A program made the translations under genes and the position numbers. This document shows positions 1 through 9,045 of a stretch of DNA of 62,828 nt, in pieces. The notes beneath the pieces are model-generated. The model saw nothing but the letters and a program-made list of their open reading frames with translations, searched no databases and was not told the origin of the DNA. Source of the stretch: an uncultured Gammaproteobacteria bacterium (GTDB lineage Bacteria > Pseudomonadota > Gammaproteobacteria > GCA-001735895). Location: positions 1 to 62,828 of the forward strand of contig CAMYON010000003.1 in the NCBI GenBank assembly GCA_947260025.1, read 5' to 3'. Positions within the stretch are counted from its first letter, which is position 1, and each line of letters opens with the position of its first letter.

Positions 1-2
1 GC

Positions 3-1382
3 TTAGCATTCGATGATATTCACCGCGAGACCACCGCGCGCGGTTTCCTTGTACTTGGTTTTCATGTCGGCGCCGGTCTCGCGCATGGTCTTGATGACCT
101 TGTCGAGCGACACGAAATGCGTGCCGTCACCGCGCATCGCCATGCGCGCGGCGTTGATCGCCTTGACCGATGCCATCGCGTTGCGCTCGATGCAGGGCAC
201 CTGCACCAGGCCGCCGACCGGGTCGCAGGTCAATCCGAGATTGTGCTCCATGCCGATTTCGGCCGCGTTTTCGGCCTGCTCCGGCGTGCCGCCGATGACC
301 TCGGTGAGCGCGCCGGCCGCCATCGAACAGGCACTGCCGACCTCGCCCTGGCAACCGACCTCGGCGCCCGAGATCGACGCGTTCTCCTTGTACAGAATTC
401 CGATAGCACCCGCGGTCAGTAAAAAACGCACGATGCCGTCGTCGTCCGCGGCGGGGTAAAAGTGCTGGTAATAGTGCATCACCGCCGGAATAATTCCGGC
501 CGCGCCGTTGGTGGGTGCGGTGACGACCCGCCCGCCGGCCGCGTTTTCCTCGTTGACCGCCAGCGCCCACAGGTTGACCCAGTCCAGCGTTGTCAGCGGG
601 TCCTTGTAAGTCATGTGCGGCGTGCTGCTGAGCTTGCGGTACAGGTCGGCGGCGCGCCGTTTTACCTTCATGCCGCCTGGCAGTATGCCCTCGTTGCGGC
701 AGCCGTTCTTGACGCAAGTCTGCATCACCTTCCAGATCCCGAGCAGGCCCTCGCGAATCTCGGCCTCGTCACGCCAGGCCTTTTCGTTTTCCAGCATCAC
801 GTCGCTGATGCGCAGGTTATGATTGGCGCAATGAATCAGCAAATCGACCGCGGTGGTAAACGGATAGGGTAGCGGGGTGTCGTCGACGACGATACGATCG
901 GCGCCGGCCGCGCTCTCGTCGACGATGAAACCACCGCCTACCGAGTAAAAAGTGGCGCTGCGAATTTCGTTCTGCTGGCTATCGTAAGCGTGAAAGGTCA
1001 TGCCGTTGGAGTGAAACGGCAGGGTTCTCTTGCGATGCATGAGCAATTGCTCGGCCTCGTCGAAGGCAACCGGGTGTTCGGCGAACAGGTTCAGTTGCTG
1101 GCGCGAGCGGATCGTATCGAGCCGAGCCTCGACGCTATCGGTATCGATGGTTTCCGGCAGTTCGCCTTCCAGCCCCAGCATCACCGCCTTGTCGCTGCCG
1201 TGTCCCTTGCCGGTGGCCCCGAGCGAACCGTAGAGATCGGCACTGACGCTCGCCACCCGCGGCAGCAACCCATCTGTCTTCAGCGTTGCCGTGAACTGCT
1301 GCGCCGCCCGCATGGGGCCCACGGTATGCGAACTCGAGGGTCCGATACCGATCGAAAACAAGTCAAACACGCTAATCGCCAT
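3..1382 (-). CDS. sdaA: L-serine ammonia-lyase (deaminase), iron-sulfur type
   Basis: Converts L-serine to pyruvate and ammonia in the cytoplasm. The 459-residue protein has the usual length of the single-chain enzyme. The N-terminus carries the family motif [15 protein letters not shown]. The C-terminal half has the cysteines expected to hold the 4Fe-4S cluster ([18 protein letters not shown] and VPCIERN). It lies 97 bases downstream of gcvP on the same strand, so glycine cleavage and serine removal are probably linked. The stop codon is at the very edge of the window (positions 3-5), so the gene is complete. Confidence 0.95.
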   Translation of the reverse strand: MAISVFDLFSIGIGPSSSHTVGPMRAAQQFTATLKTDGLLPRVASVSADLYGSLGATGKGHGSDKAVMLGLEGELPETIDTDSVEARLDTIRSRQQLNLFAEHPVAFDEAEQLLMHRKRTLPFHSNGMTFHAYDSQQNEIRSATFYSVGGGFIVDESAAGADRIVVDDTPLPYPFTTAVDLLIHCANHNLRISDVMLENEKAWRDEAEIREGLLGIWKVMQTCVKNGCRNEGILPGGMKVKRRAADLYRKLSSTPHMTYKDPLTTLDWVNLWALAVNEENAAGGRVVTAPTNGAAGIIPAVMHYYQHFYPAADDDGIVRFLLTAGAIGILYKENASISGAEVGCQGEVGSACSMAAGALTEVIGGTPEQAENAAEIGMEHNLGLTCDPVGGLVQVPCIERNAMASVKAINAARMAMRGDGTHFVSLDKVIKTMRETGADMKTKYKETARGGLAVNIIEC

Positions 1383-1479
1383 TGGGCAATGCTACCTCAC
1401 AAGCCGCTCGGAGTATTAGTCCAGAATAAGCGATTACTGGCACCAGCGTTGTTTCCGAAAGCGCCGAGTTATCACCTGT

Positions 1480-4359
1480 TTAAGCTTCCTCCTCGGCGTA
1501 TGCTGACAGCGGCGGACAGGAACAGATCACGTGGGTGTCGCCAAACACGTTGTCGACGCGCCCCACCGGCGACCAGTACTTGCAGTCGCGCAGGCTCGCC
1601 AGCGGGAAGGCCGCCTGTTCGCGGCTGTAGGCGTGGTTCCATTCGTCGCCGCAAACCATGTCGATGGTGTGTGGCGCATTCTTCAACGGGTTGTCGTCGG
1701 GATCCATGCGGCCCTCTTCGATGTCTCGAATTTCGCCGCGGATGGCGATCATCGCCTCGCAAAAACGATCGAGCTCTTCCTTCGATTCGGACTCGGTCGG
1801 TTCTATCATCAAGGTTCCTGCCACCGGGAACGACATGGTCGGCGCATGAAATCCATAGTCGATCAGCCGCTTGGCGATATCGTCTACGCTGGCAAACTCC
1901 TTGACCACGCGGGTATCGATAATGCATTCGTGCGCCACCAGCCCGTTGGGGCCGGTATAGAGAATCGGAAAATGGTCCTTGAGTCGCTGCGCGATGTAGT
2001 TGGCGTTCAGGATGGCGATCGCGGTGGCCTGGGGCAAACCATGGCGCCCCAGCAGCGAGATATAGGCCCAGCTGATCGGCAGTATTCCGGCGCTGCCAAA
2101 CGGTGCGGCTGCAACCTTGTTGATGCCGCCGTTATGGTTTTGACTGGTCGACGGCAGGAAGGGCTTGAGGTGTTCCTTGACGCCGATCGGTCCGACACCC
2201 GGGCCGCCGCCGCCGTGCGGAATGGCGAAGGTCTTGTGCAGGTTGAGGTGCGATACGTCGCCACCGAACTTGCCGGGCGCGCAGACGCCGACCATCGCGT
2301 TCATGTTGGCGCCGTCGATATATACCTGACCGCCATGGTCGTGGACGACCTGGCAGACCTCGCGCACGGTATCTTCGAATACGCCGTGGGTCGAGGGGTA
2401 GGTGATCATGATCGCGGCGAGGTTATCGCTGTGTTTTTCGCACTTGGCCCTCAAATCGTCGAGATCGATATTGCCGTTTTTCGCGCTGCCGACCAGAACC
2501 ACTTTCATGCCCGCCATTTGCGCCGAGGCCGGGTTGGTGCCGTGCGCCGAAGCCGGCACCACGCAGATATCGCGATGACCCTCGCCACGGCTCTCGTGGT
2601 AGGACTTGATCGCCAGCAGGCCGGCGTATTCGCCCTGCGAGCCCGCGTTCGGCTGCAGCGAAATCGCGTCATAACCGGTGCAGGCGCACAGCATTTGCTC
2701 CAGTTCGACGATCAATTGCTGGTAACCCTGCGCCTGGTCCAGCGGCACGAACGGGTGAATGCGCCCGAAGCCGGGCCAGGTTACAGGGATCAACTCGGTG
2801 GCAGAATTCAGTTTCATGGTGCAGGAACCGAGCGGGATCATGCTGCGATCGAGCGCCAGGTCCTTGTCGGCGAGTTTGCGCATGTAACGCATCAGGTCGG
2901 TCTCGGAATGGTGACTGTTGAATACCGGATGGGTCAGGTAGCCGCTGCTGCGAATCAGCTTTTCCGGCAGCGCGCTGCTGATCTTTGAATCCAGCTCGTC
3001 GATCGAGACATCCCTGCCGTGGTCTTGGGTGAAAACATCGTACAGGCGGGTAACGTCGCCGCGGGTCGAGACCTCGTCCAGCGAAATGCCAACCGTGTGC
3101 GAGTCGACCTGGCGCAGGTTCATTTTCTTGGAGCGCGCCGCGGCCATGATGAACTCGGTCGCGTTACCGGTATTGACGGTAATAGTGTCGAAATAGTGTT
3201 CGGTGTTGACTTCGACGCCGAGCTCGCGCAGGCCCTCGGCCAGCAGCACGGTAAGCCGATGTACGCGCTGCGCGATGCGGCGAATTTCGGCGGGGCCGTG
3301 GTAGACAGCGTACATGCTGGCCATGATCGCCAGCAGCGCCTGCGCGGTACAGATATTACTGGTCGCCTTTTCGCGGCGGATATGTTGTTCGCGGGTTTGC
3401 AGCGTGAGGCGCAATGCAGGCTGCCCGCGAGTATCTTTCGAAACCCCGATCAGGCGACCGGGCAGCGAGCGCTTGTAGGCGTCGCGGGTGGCCATGAACG
3501 CCGCGTGCGGACCGCCGTAACCGAGCGGTACGCCGAAGCGCTGTGAGCTGCCGACGACGATATCGGCGTCGAATTCCCCGGGCGGCGTCAACAGCGTCAG
3601 GCTCAACAGGTCGGCCGCGACTGCAACCAGGCCCTTCTTGTCGTGAATCTTCGCCACCAGGTCGCGATAGTCCTGAACCTCGCCGGTGGAGCAGGGGTAT
3701 TGCAGCAGTACGCCGAACAGTTCCGGGTTATCGGCCGCGGCAAAGGGGTCGCCAATTACGCACTTGATATGCATATGCTTGGCGCGGTTGCAGACGACTT
3801 CGATGGTCTGCGGATGACAGGTGTTGGCGATATAAAACACGTCGCTCTTGCTTTTCGACAGGCGATGGCACATGGCCATGGCCTCGGCCGCCGCGGTGGC
3901 TTCGTCCAGCACCGAGGCATTGGCCAGTTCCATGCCGGTCAGGTCGCTGACCATGGTCTGAAAGTTCAGCAGCGCCTCCAGCCGACCCTGTGAAATTTCG
4001 GCCTGGTAGGGAGTGTAGGAGGTATACCAGGCCGGGTTACGCAGCAGGTTGCGTTCGATGACGGTCGGTGTCTGCGTGCCGTAATATCCCATGCCGATAA
4101 ATGACTTGTAGAGCTGGTTGCGAATCGATATCTCGTACAGGCGCAGCAGTACCTGGCGTTCGCTAAGACTGGCCTTGACCGCGAGCGGCTTGCGCCGCCG
4201 GATCGATTCGGGCACGACCTTGTCGAGTAACTCGTCCATATTGTCGAGGCCGAGTTCAGCCAGCATGGCCGTTTCTTCTGCCTGATCGGGACCGATATGG
4301 CGTCTAATGAAACCATGGAAGATATCGAGGTCTTTCAATGGGAGGTCGAGATTTGGCAT
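1480..4359 (-). CDS. gcvP: glycine dehydrogenase (decarboxylating), P protein
   Basis: P protein of the glycine cleavage system: it decarboxylates glycine with PLP and passes the aminomethyl group to the lipoyl arm of H protein. At 959 residues it is the fused single-chain form. The PLP-lysine region [18 protein letters not shown] is intact. An SD-like GAGGA lies about 9 bases before the ATG. No gcvT or gcvH gene is next to it, so those must be elsewhere in the genome. sdaA follows on the same strand, consistent with glycine to serine to pyruvate breakdown. Confidence 0.96.
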   Translation of the reverse strand: MPNLDLPLKDLDIFHGFIRRHIGPDQAEETAMLAELGLDNMDELLDKVVPESIRRRKPLAVKASLSERQVLLRLYEISIRNQLYKSFIGMGYYGTQTPTVIERNLLRNPAWYTSYTPYQAEISQGRLEALLNFQTMVSDLTGMELANASVLDEATAAAEAMAMCHRLSKSKSDVFYIANTCHPQTIEVVCNRAKHMHIKCVIGDPFAAADNPELFGVLLQYPCSTGEVQDYRDLVAKIHDKKGLVAVAADLLSLTLLTPPGEFDADIVVGSSQRFGVPLGYGGPHAAFMATRDAYKRSLPGRLIGVSKDTRGQPALRLTLQTREQHIRREKATSNICTAQALLAIMASMYAVYHGPAEIRRIAQRVHRLTVLLAEGLRELGVEVNTEHYFDTITVNTGNATEFIMAAARSKKMNLRQVDSHTVGISLDEVSTRGDVTRLYDVFTQDHGRDVSIDELDSKISSALPEKLIRSSGYLTHPVFNSHHSETDLMRYMRKLADKDLALDRSMIPLGSCTMKLNSATELIPVTWPGFGRIHPFVPLDQAQGYQQLIVELEQMLCACTGYDAISLQPNAGSQGEYAGLLAIKSYHESRGEGHRDICVVPASAHGTNPASAQMAGMKVVLVGSAKNGNIDLDDLRAKCEKHSDNLAAIMITYPSTHGVFEDTVREVCQVVHDHGGQVYIDGANMNAMVGVCAPGKFGGDVSHLNLHKTFAIPHGGGGPGVGPIGVKEHLKPFLPSTSQNHNGGINKVAAAPFGSAGILPISWAYISLLGRHGLPQATAIAILNANYIAQRLKDHFPILYTGPNGLVAHECIIDTRVVKEFASVDDIAKRLIDYGFHAPTMSFPVAGTLMIEPTESESKEELDRFCEAMIAIRGEIRDIEEGRMDPDDNPLKNAPHTIDMVCGDEWNHAYSREQAAFPLASLRDCKYWSPVGRVDNVFGDTHVICSCPPLSAYAEEEA

Positions 4360-4473
4360 GACGATAGTTCCTCAGGTTAAGCGCTTACGGAATCGATCTC
4401 GCGCGGGAGAGCCCTGCCGGAACAGGCCTCCCGTTTCAAGCGGTATATGTTATCACTATCAATCGAATACAAG

Positions 4474-5259
4474 TTAGTTATTGCCGACCCGGGTTACCAT
4501 TTGATCGCTAATCCATTGCTTGAGAAAGCCGGCCGCGACCAGCGCTACCTGGTCGGTTTCGATCCATTCGAGCAGGCCTTCGCAAATTTCACCAAAGCTT
4601 ACGCCATTTGCGGCTTGCTCGATCGCCCAGGCTTCGTGAACCTCGAGCGAGCGCCAGCAGGTTTTCAAATCCCGGCGCCACATGAGCCAGCGCTGCGGTT
4701 GCGCCGCGCGCTGTTTTTCGGGTATTTCAGCGGCACTATCGATGGCATGTTCGATCAGGGGAACATTCCAGTAGAGATCCAGCCACAGCATCGCCGACTT
4801 GAACTGTAAAGTCAGCCCTGGCCAGGCTTCCGGCGGGACCTGCGCCATGTCCTCGAGCTGGAATAGCGCAGCGCTGTCGGCGGCGTCGAATACGATGGTT
4901 TGGGCCCATTCGTAACTCGCCAGTTCCTGCAGAAACTCGCGCTCCTCGCCGCGATAGCAAGTGCGCAGATACTCGGGTAAATGCTGACCGAACCAGCGTA
5001 CCGACGGGTGTCGCGACGGGTAATGTCGCAGGTAGTCGAGCGCCAGGTTTTCGAATGACTCGCGACCCAGGTATTGCTCCAGCGCCGAGTAGTCGACCGC
5101 AAGACAGTCGATCAGGCGGATGCGGTAGGCATTGTAATAGGTGCCGAGCCGGTGCTCGGCCAGCGCGTTGTCGGTGCCGGTAATGTCGGTCTCGATGGCT
5201 TCGGACCCACCAACCAGGTAGTCCTGGAAACGCAGTTGTAAATCGCGCAGCCGTGCCAT
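4474..5259 (-). CDS. bufC: HvfC/BufC family protein (DUF2063), bufferin maturation partner
   Basis: 261 residues. The N-terminal half matches the DUF2063 'putative DNA-binding' domain that defines the HvfC/BufC family (LRDLQLRFQDYLVGG, then AEHRLGTYYNAYRIRL). The C-terminal half looks like the partner-protein domain. In known bufferin loci the BufC-type protein works with the MNIO enzyme BufB to modify cysteines of the precursor. Its ATG follows the bufB stop after only two bases, so the pair is probably translationally coupled. Cytoplasmic, with no signal peptide. The assignment rests on family features plus gene order bufA-bufB-bufC. Confidence 0.85.
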   Translation of the reverse strand: MARLRDLQLRFQDYLVGGSEAIETDITGTDNALAEHRLGTYYNAYRIRLIDCLAVDYSALEQYLGRESFENLALDYLRHYPSRHPSVRWFGQHLPEYLRTCYRGEEREFLQELASYEWAQTIVFDAADSAALFQLEDMAQVPPEAWPGLTLQFKSAMLWLDLYWNVPLIEHAIDSAAEIPEKQRAAQPQRWLMWRRDLKTCWRSLEVHEAWAIEQAANGVSFGEICEGLLEWIETDQVALVAAGFLKQWISDQMVTRVGNN

Positions 5260-5261
5260 CG

Positions 5262-6095
5262 TCAGGACTGGTAGTAGGGTGCCGCAACGGCACGCGCCTG
5301 GTCGAGTTCGGCGAGCACCTGGTCGAGCGCGGGAATATTGCCGTCACGCTCGATCATCGTCGACACCGGGCCAAAGCGTTTTGCGGTTTCCTCGTAAAGC
5401 GCCCATACCGGGTCGATGACGTCCTGATCATGGGTATCGATGATCAGGTTGCCGTCGTTGGTATGTCCGGCGAGATGGTGTTGCCAGACTCGGGCCGTCG
5501 GTACGCCCTCGAGATATTCGATCGGATCATAGTGATGGTTGTAGCTGCTGACATAGATGTTATTGACGTCGAGTAGCAGGTAGCAGTCGGCCCTGTCGGC
5601 TATCGCGGACAGGAACTCCCACTCGGGCATCGCGTCGTCGCAATAGGTGATATAGCTGGACAGGTTCTCGATCAGCATCTGGCGGCCGATGTAATCCTGC
5701 ACCCGCGAGATGCGATCGGCGACGTGCCTTACCGCTTCCTCGGTGTAGGGCAGCGGCAGCAGGTCGTGCAGGTTCATGTGATCGACCCCGGTCCAGCACA
5801 GGTGATCGGAAAACCAGCGCGGTTCGACGCGTTCGATCAGCGCCTTGAGCTGTTTCAGGTAGTCGAAATCGAGTTCGTCGGTACTGCCCAGCGACATCGA
5901 TACGCCATGCATGACCATCGGGTAATCCTGGCGAATCGCATCCAGGAAATAGAGCGGTTTACCGCCATCGATCATATAGTTTTCGCTCAGGATTTCGAAC
6001 CAGTCGATGTTTTTCGGCTTGCGCTCGAGGATGTCCTGGTAATGCTCCGCGCGCAACCCGAGGCCAAATCCGAGGAAAGGTTTGGTATCAGTCAT
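5262..6095 (-). CDS. bufB: MNIO-family RiPP maturase (DUF692), BufB/HvfB type
   Basis: 277 residues, typical of DUF692 multinuclear non-heme iron oxidases (relatives of MbnB and TglH). Likely metal ligands are visible in order: H63 (MHGVSMS), D97/H98 (SDHLCW), E143 (IENLSSY), D176/N178 (LLDVNNIYV), H187/H188, H211 (AGHTNDG), D220/H222 and E249 (MIERDG). These enzymes oxidatively modify cysteines in peptide precursors, to thiooxazole or oxazolone-type groups. It sits between the precursor gene and bufC. The SD before the ATG is weak. An intrinsic terminator separates it from bufA. Confidence 0.9.
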   Translation of the reverse strand: MTDTKPFLGFGLGLRAEHYQDILERKPKNIDWFEILSENYMIDGGKPLYFLDAIRQDYPMVMHGVSMSLGSTDELDFDYLKQLKALIERVEPRWFSDHLCWTGVDHMNLHDLLPLPYTEEAVRHVADRISRVQDYIGRQMLIENLSSYITYCDDAMPEWEFLSAIADRADCYLLLDVNNIYVSSYNHHYDPIEYLEGVPTARVWQHHLAGHTNDGNLIIDTHDQDVIDPVWALYEETAKRFGPVSTMIERDGNIPALDQVLAELDQARAVAAPYYQS

Positions 6096-6141
6096 CGAGA
6101 CGATCTTATAGTACGACTAGTTACGAGTGTATCGGGCTGGC

Positions 6142-6173
6142 AAAAAAAATGCACCGGCTAGGCCGGTGCATTT
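6142..6173 (-). terminator. intrinsic terminator between bufA and bufB
   Basis: Read on the minus strand, a 12-bp perfect stem (bases 6162-6173 with 6147-6158, three-base loop) is followed by a run of eight U. It lies just after the bufA stop and before bufB. It probably ends most bufA transcripts and lets a fraction read through into bufBC, giving much precursor and little enzyme. Confidence 0.85.
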
Positions 6174-6194
6174 CGTCCAGCCGAGAAAGACAGC

Positions 6195-6446
6195 CTAGGC
6201 TTCGAACTTACCACCCGCTTCTTCACACTCTGATTTGGTACGCTTGACCCAACCCTGCCCCGCGCAGGAGTTTTGACCTGCACAGCTGGTAGTTGCGGTT
6301 GCGCAGGCGCTGGTGCCTTTGCATGAATTGACGTTAAAGCATTTGCCGGCTTTTTCCGTCGCGGTCGCGCTCATCGGTGCAATTGCGAACATAGCAGCGG
6401 CAGCTGCGGCCAGTGCGACTCCGGTGGTTTTCTTAGCTGTATTCAT
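6195..6446 (-). CDS. bufA: bufferin-type metallophore precursor (BufA2-like, signal peptide, six Cys)
   Basis: 83-residue precursor. Residues 1 to about 28 form a Sec signal peptide (charged start, run of Ala, then small residues near ATATEK). The mature part has cysteines at 36, 42, 48, 55, 61 and 74, with repeated SCxG-like spacing (NSCKGTSAC, TSCAGQNSCAGQG). This matches the periplasmic bufferin BufA2 pattern: peptides whose modified cysteines bind copper. The ATG at 6446 is preferred over an in-frame TTG at 6461 because GAGGAAAC sits at proper SD distance before the ATG and the TTG lies inside that SD region. Metal identity is inferred from the family. Confidence 0.85.
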   Translation of the reverse strand: MNTAKKTTGVALAAAAAAMFAIAPMSATATEKAGKCFNVNSCKGTSACATATTSCAGQNSCAGQGWVKRTKSECEEAGGKFEA

Positions 6447-6507
6447 TGGTTGTTTCCTCAAGTTATTGAACGTTTGGTTGTACTGGTTAACTCCCCATTA
6501 CGAGAAC

Positions 6508-6535
6508 TTAGAGGAAACGCTTTTCCAGAAAGTTC
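6508..6535 (-). promoter_or_regulatory. candidate ECF sigma (RpoE-like) promoter for bufA
   Basis: On the minus strand GAACTT (6535-6530) is followed after 17 bases by TCTAA (6512-6508). This closely fits the sigma-E consensus GAACTT-N16/17-TCTRA. The implied transcript starts near 6501 and has about 55-60 untranslated bases before the bufA ATG. Known bufferin operons are often under ECF sigma factors. No sigma factor gene is in this window. Confidence 0.55.
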
Positions 6536-6556
6536 ATAAAAATTCTGAAAATCGAG

Positions 6557-6576
6557 AAAAAACTGTACTGCTACAG
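6557..6576 (-). terminator. possible weak terminator after the retropepsin gene
   Basis: A 5-bp stem (CTGTA/TACAG, four-base loop) is followed by six U on the minus strand, just past the stop of the aspartic protease gene and before the bufA promoter. The stem is short, so termination may be partial. Confidence 0.35.
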
Positions 6577-6589
6577 GGTGAGGGACCTT

Positions 6590-7102
6590 TTAGCGATATT
6601 GTCGAATGATTAGCTGATCTCCGCGCTGCACCAGCTCGAAGTGCTTCAAGACGTTCATTCCCAGCAGGATTTCATCGACCGCCATGCCCGCGATAATAGT
6701 GGCGTTAACGTCATAGAGCTCGATATCGCCGATGGCGAGCTGATCGAGGCGGGTCAGGTAGGCGGTAGTGACGCCATTCGCGGTCGATACCGAGGTCGCA
6801 GGGCCGGCCTTGATTCCCAGCCTGCGCTGCAGTTGGGCCGGTATCGCGGTGGTCGTAGCGCCGGTATCGACCAGGAAGGTTACCGATTGGCGGTTAATTT
6901 CTCCGTCGAAAACATAGTGGCCGCTGCGGCTGCGCGTCAATACGACTTCCTGGAATTCACCGGTTTGCAGCGTTGAAACTGACTGGTTCGGATTGTTTTG
7001 CGAATCGAGTATTTTTGAAAAAGCGAGCGCCATCACCAGAAAAGCCAGCACCCAGGCGGACGCAGTGAACATCATGCCGAGTTTTTTAGTAGAATGCGCC
7101 AT
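6590..7102 (-). CDS. membrane-anchored retropepsin-like aspartic protease (clan AA)
   Basis: 170 residues. One transmembrane helix lies near residues 12-30, followed by a linker and a retropepsin fold beginning about residue 60. The catalytic motif D79-T80-G81 is clear (FLVDTGATTTAIP), followed by the typical LGI and hydrophobic-G segments. The single-DTG length implies that it works as a homodimer. The topology suggests a periplasmic catalytic domain. It matches the family of short bacterial 'TIGR02281-like' aspartic proteases with unknown substrates. It is divergent from aroC and lies upstream of bufA on the same strand. A link to bufferin processing is only a guess. Confidence 0.85.
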   Translation of the reverse strand: MAHSTKKLGMMFTASAWVLAFLVMALAFSKILDSQNNPNQSVSTLQTGEFQEVVLTRSRSGHYVFDGEINRQSVTFLVDTGATTTAIPAQLQRRLGIKAGPATSVSTANGVTTAYLTRLDQLAIGDIELYDVNATIIAGMAVDEILLGMNVLKHFELVQRGDQLIIRQYR

Positions 7103-7153
7103 CTCGAATATAACGTAGTGTTTATTCTACCGAATTCAACAAAGGGCAGGTAA

Positions 7154-8254
7154 ATGTCGGGTAACAGTTTCGGCAAATCATTCGTGGTGACTTCGTTTGG
7201 CGAAAGTCACGGTAGCGCAATCGGCTGCATTGTCGACGGTTGTCCGCCAGGGCTCGAGCTCAGCGAGGACGACCTGCAGCGAGACCTCGACCGGCGTAAG
7301 CCCGGAACCTCGCGGCACACGACCCAGCGGCGCGAGGATGACGCGGTGCAAATCCTGTCGGGCACTTTCGAAGGCAGGACTACAGGTACCCCGATCTGCC
7401 TGCTGGTGCATAACCAGGACCAGCGCTCGAAGGACTACAGCGAGATCATGAACCTGTTTCGCCCGGGCCATGCCGACTACAGCTATATGCACAAGTACGG
7501 TTTGCGCGATTATCGCGGTGGCGGACGTTCGTCCGCGCGCGAGACCGCGATGCGCGTCGCCGCGGGCGGTATCGCGAAAAAATACCTGTTCGAAAAGTGC
7601 GGTATCCAGGTCCGTGGTTACCTGTCGCAGCTGGGGCCTTTGAAGCCGGTCGAGTTCGACTGGGAACAGGTCAACCAGAATGCGTTTTTCTGTCCCGATG
7701 CCGAGATGGTGCCCGAGATGGAAAAATACATGGATGCGCTGCGCAAGGAGGGCGAGTCGATCGGCGCCAGGGTTTCCGTGGTCGCAAGCGGGGTTCCGCC
7801 GGGACTCGGCGAACCGATTTTCGATCGCATCGACGCCGATATCGCGCACGCGATGATGAGTATCAACGCGGTCAAGGGCGTCGAGATCGGCGCCGGTTTC
7901 GGAAGTGTCGAGCTCAAGGGCACGCAAAACCGCGACGAGATTACACCCGAGGGTTTCCTGTCGAACCACGCCGGCGGTACCCTGGGCGGTATCACCTCGG
8001 GACAGGACCTGCTGGTGCACATCGCGCTTAAACCGACTTCCAGTATCCATTTGCCGGGCAAAACCGTCGATGTGGACGGCAACGCGGCCGACATCCGCAC
8101 CAAGGGGCGACACGATCCCTGCGTCGGTATTCGCGCGACGCCGATTGCCGAAGCCATGCTCGCGATCGTGCTGATGGATCACTTCCTGCGCAACCGCGCG
8201 CAAAACGCCGACGTCGACTGCCAGACCCCGATCATCCCCGCCAGTAAAGAGTAG
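7154..8254 (+). CDS. aroC: chorismate synthase
   Basis: Last step of the shikimate pathway: 5-enolpyruvylshikimate-3-phosphate to chorismate, using reduced FMN. 366 residues, normal length. Signatures are present: [18 protein letters not shown] near the N-terminus, [14 protein letters not shown], and [13 protein letters not shown]. An SD-like AGGGCAGG precedes the ATG. It is divergent from the retropepsin gene and is followed by the compound inverted repeat at 8269-8466, not by another gene on its strand. Confidence 0.97.
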   Translation: MSGNSFGKSFVVTSFGESHGSAIGCIVDGCPPGLELSEDDLQRDLDRRKPGTSRHTTQRREDDAVQILSGTFEGRTTGTPICLLVHNQDQRSKDYSEIMNLFRPGHADYSYMHKYGLRDYRGGGRSSARETAMRVAAGGIAKKYLFEKCGIQVRGYLSQLGPLKPVEFDWEQVNQNAFFCPDAEMVPEMEKYMDALRKEGESIGARVSVVASGVPPGLGEPIFDRIDADIAHAMMSINAVKGVEIGAGFGSVELKGTQNRDEITPEGFLSNHAGGTLGGITSGQDLLVHIALKPTSSIHLPGKTVDVDGNAADIRTKGRHDPCVGIRATPIAEAMLAIVLMDHFLRNRAQNADVDCQTPIIPASKE

Positions 8255-8282
8255 AACTGGCATCATTCCAGGTCGCTTCGAT

Positions 8283-8355
8283 GGGGTCAGAGCAAAAATT
8301 TCGGTACGGCAGGTGCAGCTAGAAAGGTTATCGCCGAAATTTTTGGTCTGACCCC
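8283..8355 (+). repeat. REP-like hairpin element 1 (73 bp)
   Basis: The left arm begins GGGGTCAGAGCAAAAATTTC and the right arm is its reverse complement over 22 bases with a single mismatch: the tenth base is G in the left arm and C in the right-arm complement. The loop is about 29 bases. Confidence 0.75.
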
Positions 8356-8379
8356 GGGTTTCCCAAAGCCTGGACGCTT

Positions 8380-8452
8380 GGGGTCAGACCAAAATTGCCA
8401 GTTGTCGTATTTCTACCGCCCCAAAACCTGACGGCAATTTTGCTCTGACCCC
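8380..8452 (-). repeat. REP-like hairpin element 2 (73 bp, inverted relative to element 1)
   Basis: The arms are GGGGTCAGACCAAAATTGCC and its reverse complement over 20 bases with one mismatch at the tenth base. The GACC and GAGC arms are swapped relative to element 1, and the length is exactly the same (73 bp). The two elements are therefore an inverted pair. Confidence 0.75.
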
Positions 8453-8511
8453 TTCGAAGCGATCTGGCGTCATCCCGATCGAGGGAACCAGTGTCCTCCC
8501 AGGCGTCTCGA

Positions 8512-9021
8512 TCAGGAATCCAGGGCCTGCTTGATTTCCTTGTAGATCAGGCGGGCGTTGTGGGTGCGCCTGGCGTCGGTCGGGGCGTTTTTATGATTGC
8601 GCCATAATTGACGCAGTTTCTGGCGGTCGGCGCGCTCGACTTCCTCGAGCAGCGCCTCGATGGCGTCGAAGCCCTGATCGATGATACGATCGCGCCAGCG
8701 TTCGGCCCGATGGTGGCGCTGGATCGATTGCTGACTCTCCTGATCGATTTCGGCAAGCGCCGCGATAATGGGCTCGGGATCACGCGCGCGCAGCAGTTTG
8801 CCGAGAAACTGGTAGTGGCGCTTGAGCGCGCTGCGCTTGTTCTGGATTCGCTTTGCCAGCGCAATAGCTTCCAGCAGCTGATCATCCAGCGGGATGCGCG
8901 CCAGCAGATCGTCCGACAGGGAAGCGAGTCTTTTACCGAGGTCCTGCAGCGCGTGGCTTTCCCGCTTGAGTTGACTCTTGCTGACATACTCGATTTCGTC
9001 AAACTCTGCTTCGTTTTCCAT
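8512..9021 (-). CDS. darP: ribosome biogenesis factor DarP (YjgA, DUF615)
   Basis: 169 residues, highly charged and helical, matching the DUF615/YjgA family (KSQLKRESHALQDLGKRLASL at the N-terminus). In E. coli DarP helps mature the 50S subunit. It is divergent from pmbA with a 24-base gap, the same pairing as in E. coli (yjgA-pmbA), which supports both calls. Confidence 0.92.
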   Translation of the reverse strand: MENEAEFDEIEYVSKSQLKRESHALQDLGKRLASLSDDLLARIPLDDQLLEAIALAKRIQNKRSALKRHYQFLGKLLRARDPEPIIAALAEIDQESQQSIQRHHRAERWRDRIIDQGFDAIEALLEEVERADRQKLRQLWRNHKNAPTDARRTHNARLIYKEIKQALDS

Positions 9022-9045
9022 AACAGTCTGGGATAAAATGCGCGG

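Larger units (their letters stand above)
8269..8466. repeat. compound inverted-repeat element (BIME-like)
   Basis: Two 73-bp hairpin elements in opposite orientation with 24 bases between them, enclosed by a further 14-bp outer inverted repeat (CAGGTCGCTTCGAT against its partner, 12 of 14 bases). It lies in the convergent gap between aroC and darP. The arm sequence GGGGTCAGAGCAAAA resembles REP-type repeats mobilised by REP-associated tyrosine transposases in gammaproteobacteria. It could also act as a transcription boundary. Confidence 0.7.

Noticed and set aside
4420..4440. CTTGAAA before gcvP as a heat-shock promoter
   Set aside because: No CCCCAT-type -10 box at 12-15 bases.
4395..4445. 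Plus-strand GGGAGAG...CCGGAACAGG segment resembling part of a glycine riboswitch near gcvP
   Set aside because: It is on the wrong strand for gcvP and lacks the conserved CUCUCAGGCA part of the motif. Too little to support a riboswitch.
7178..8266. 362-codon minus-strand ORF
   Set aside because: Antisense to aroC, which carries all family signatures.
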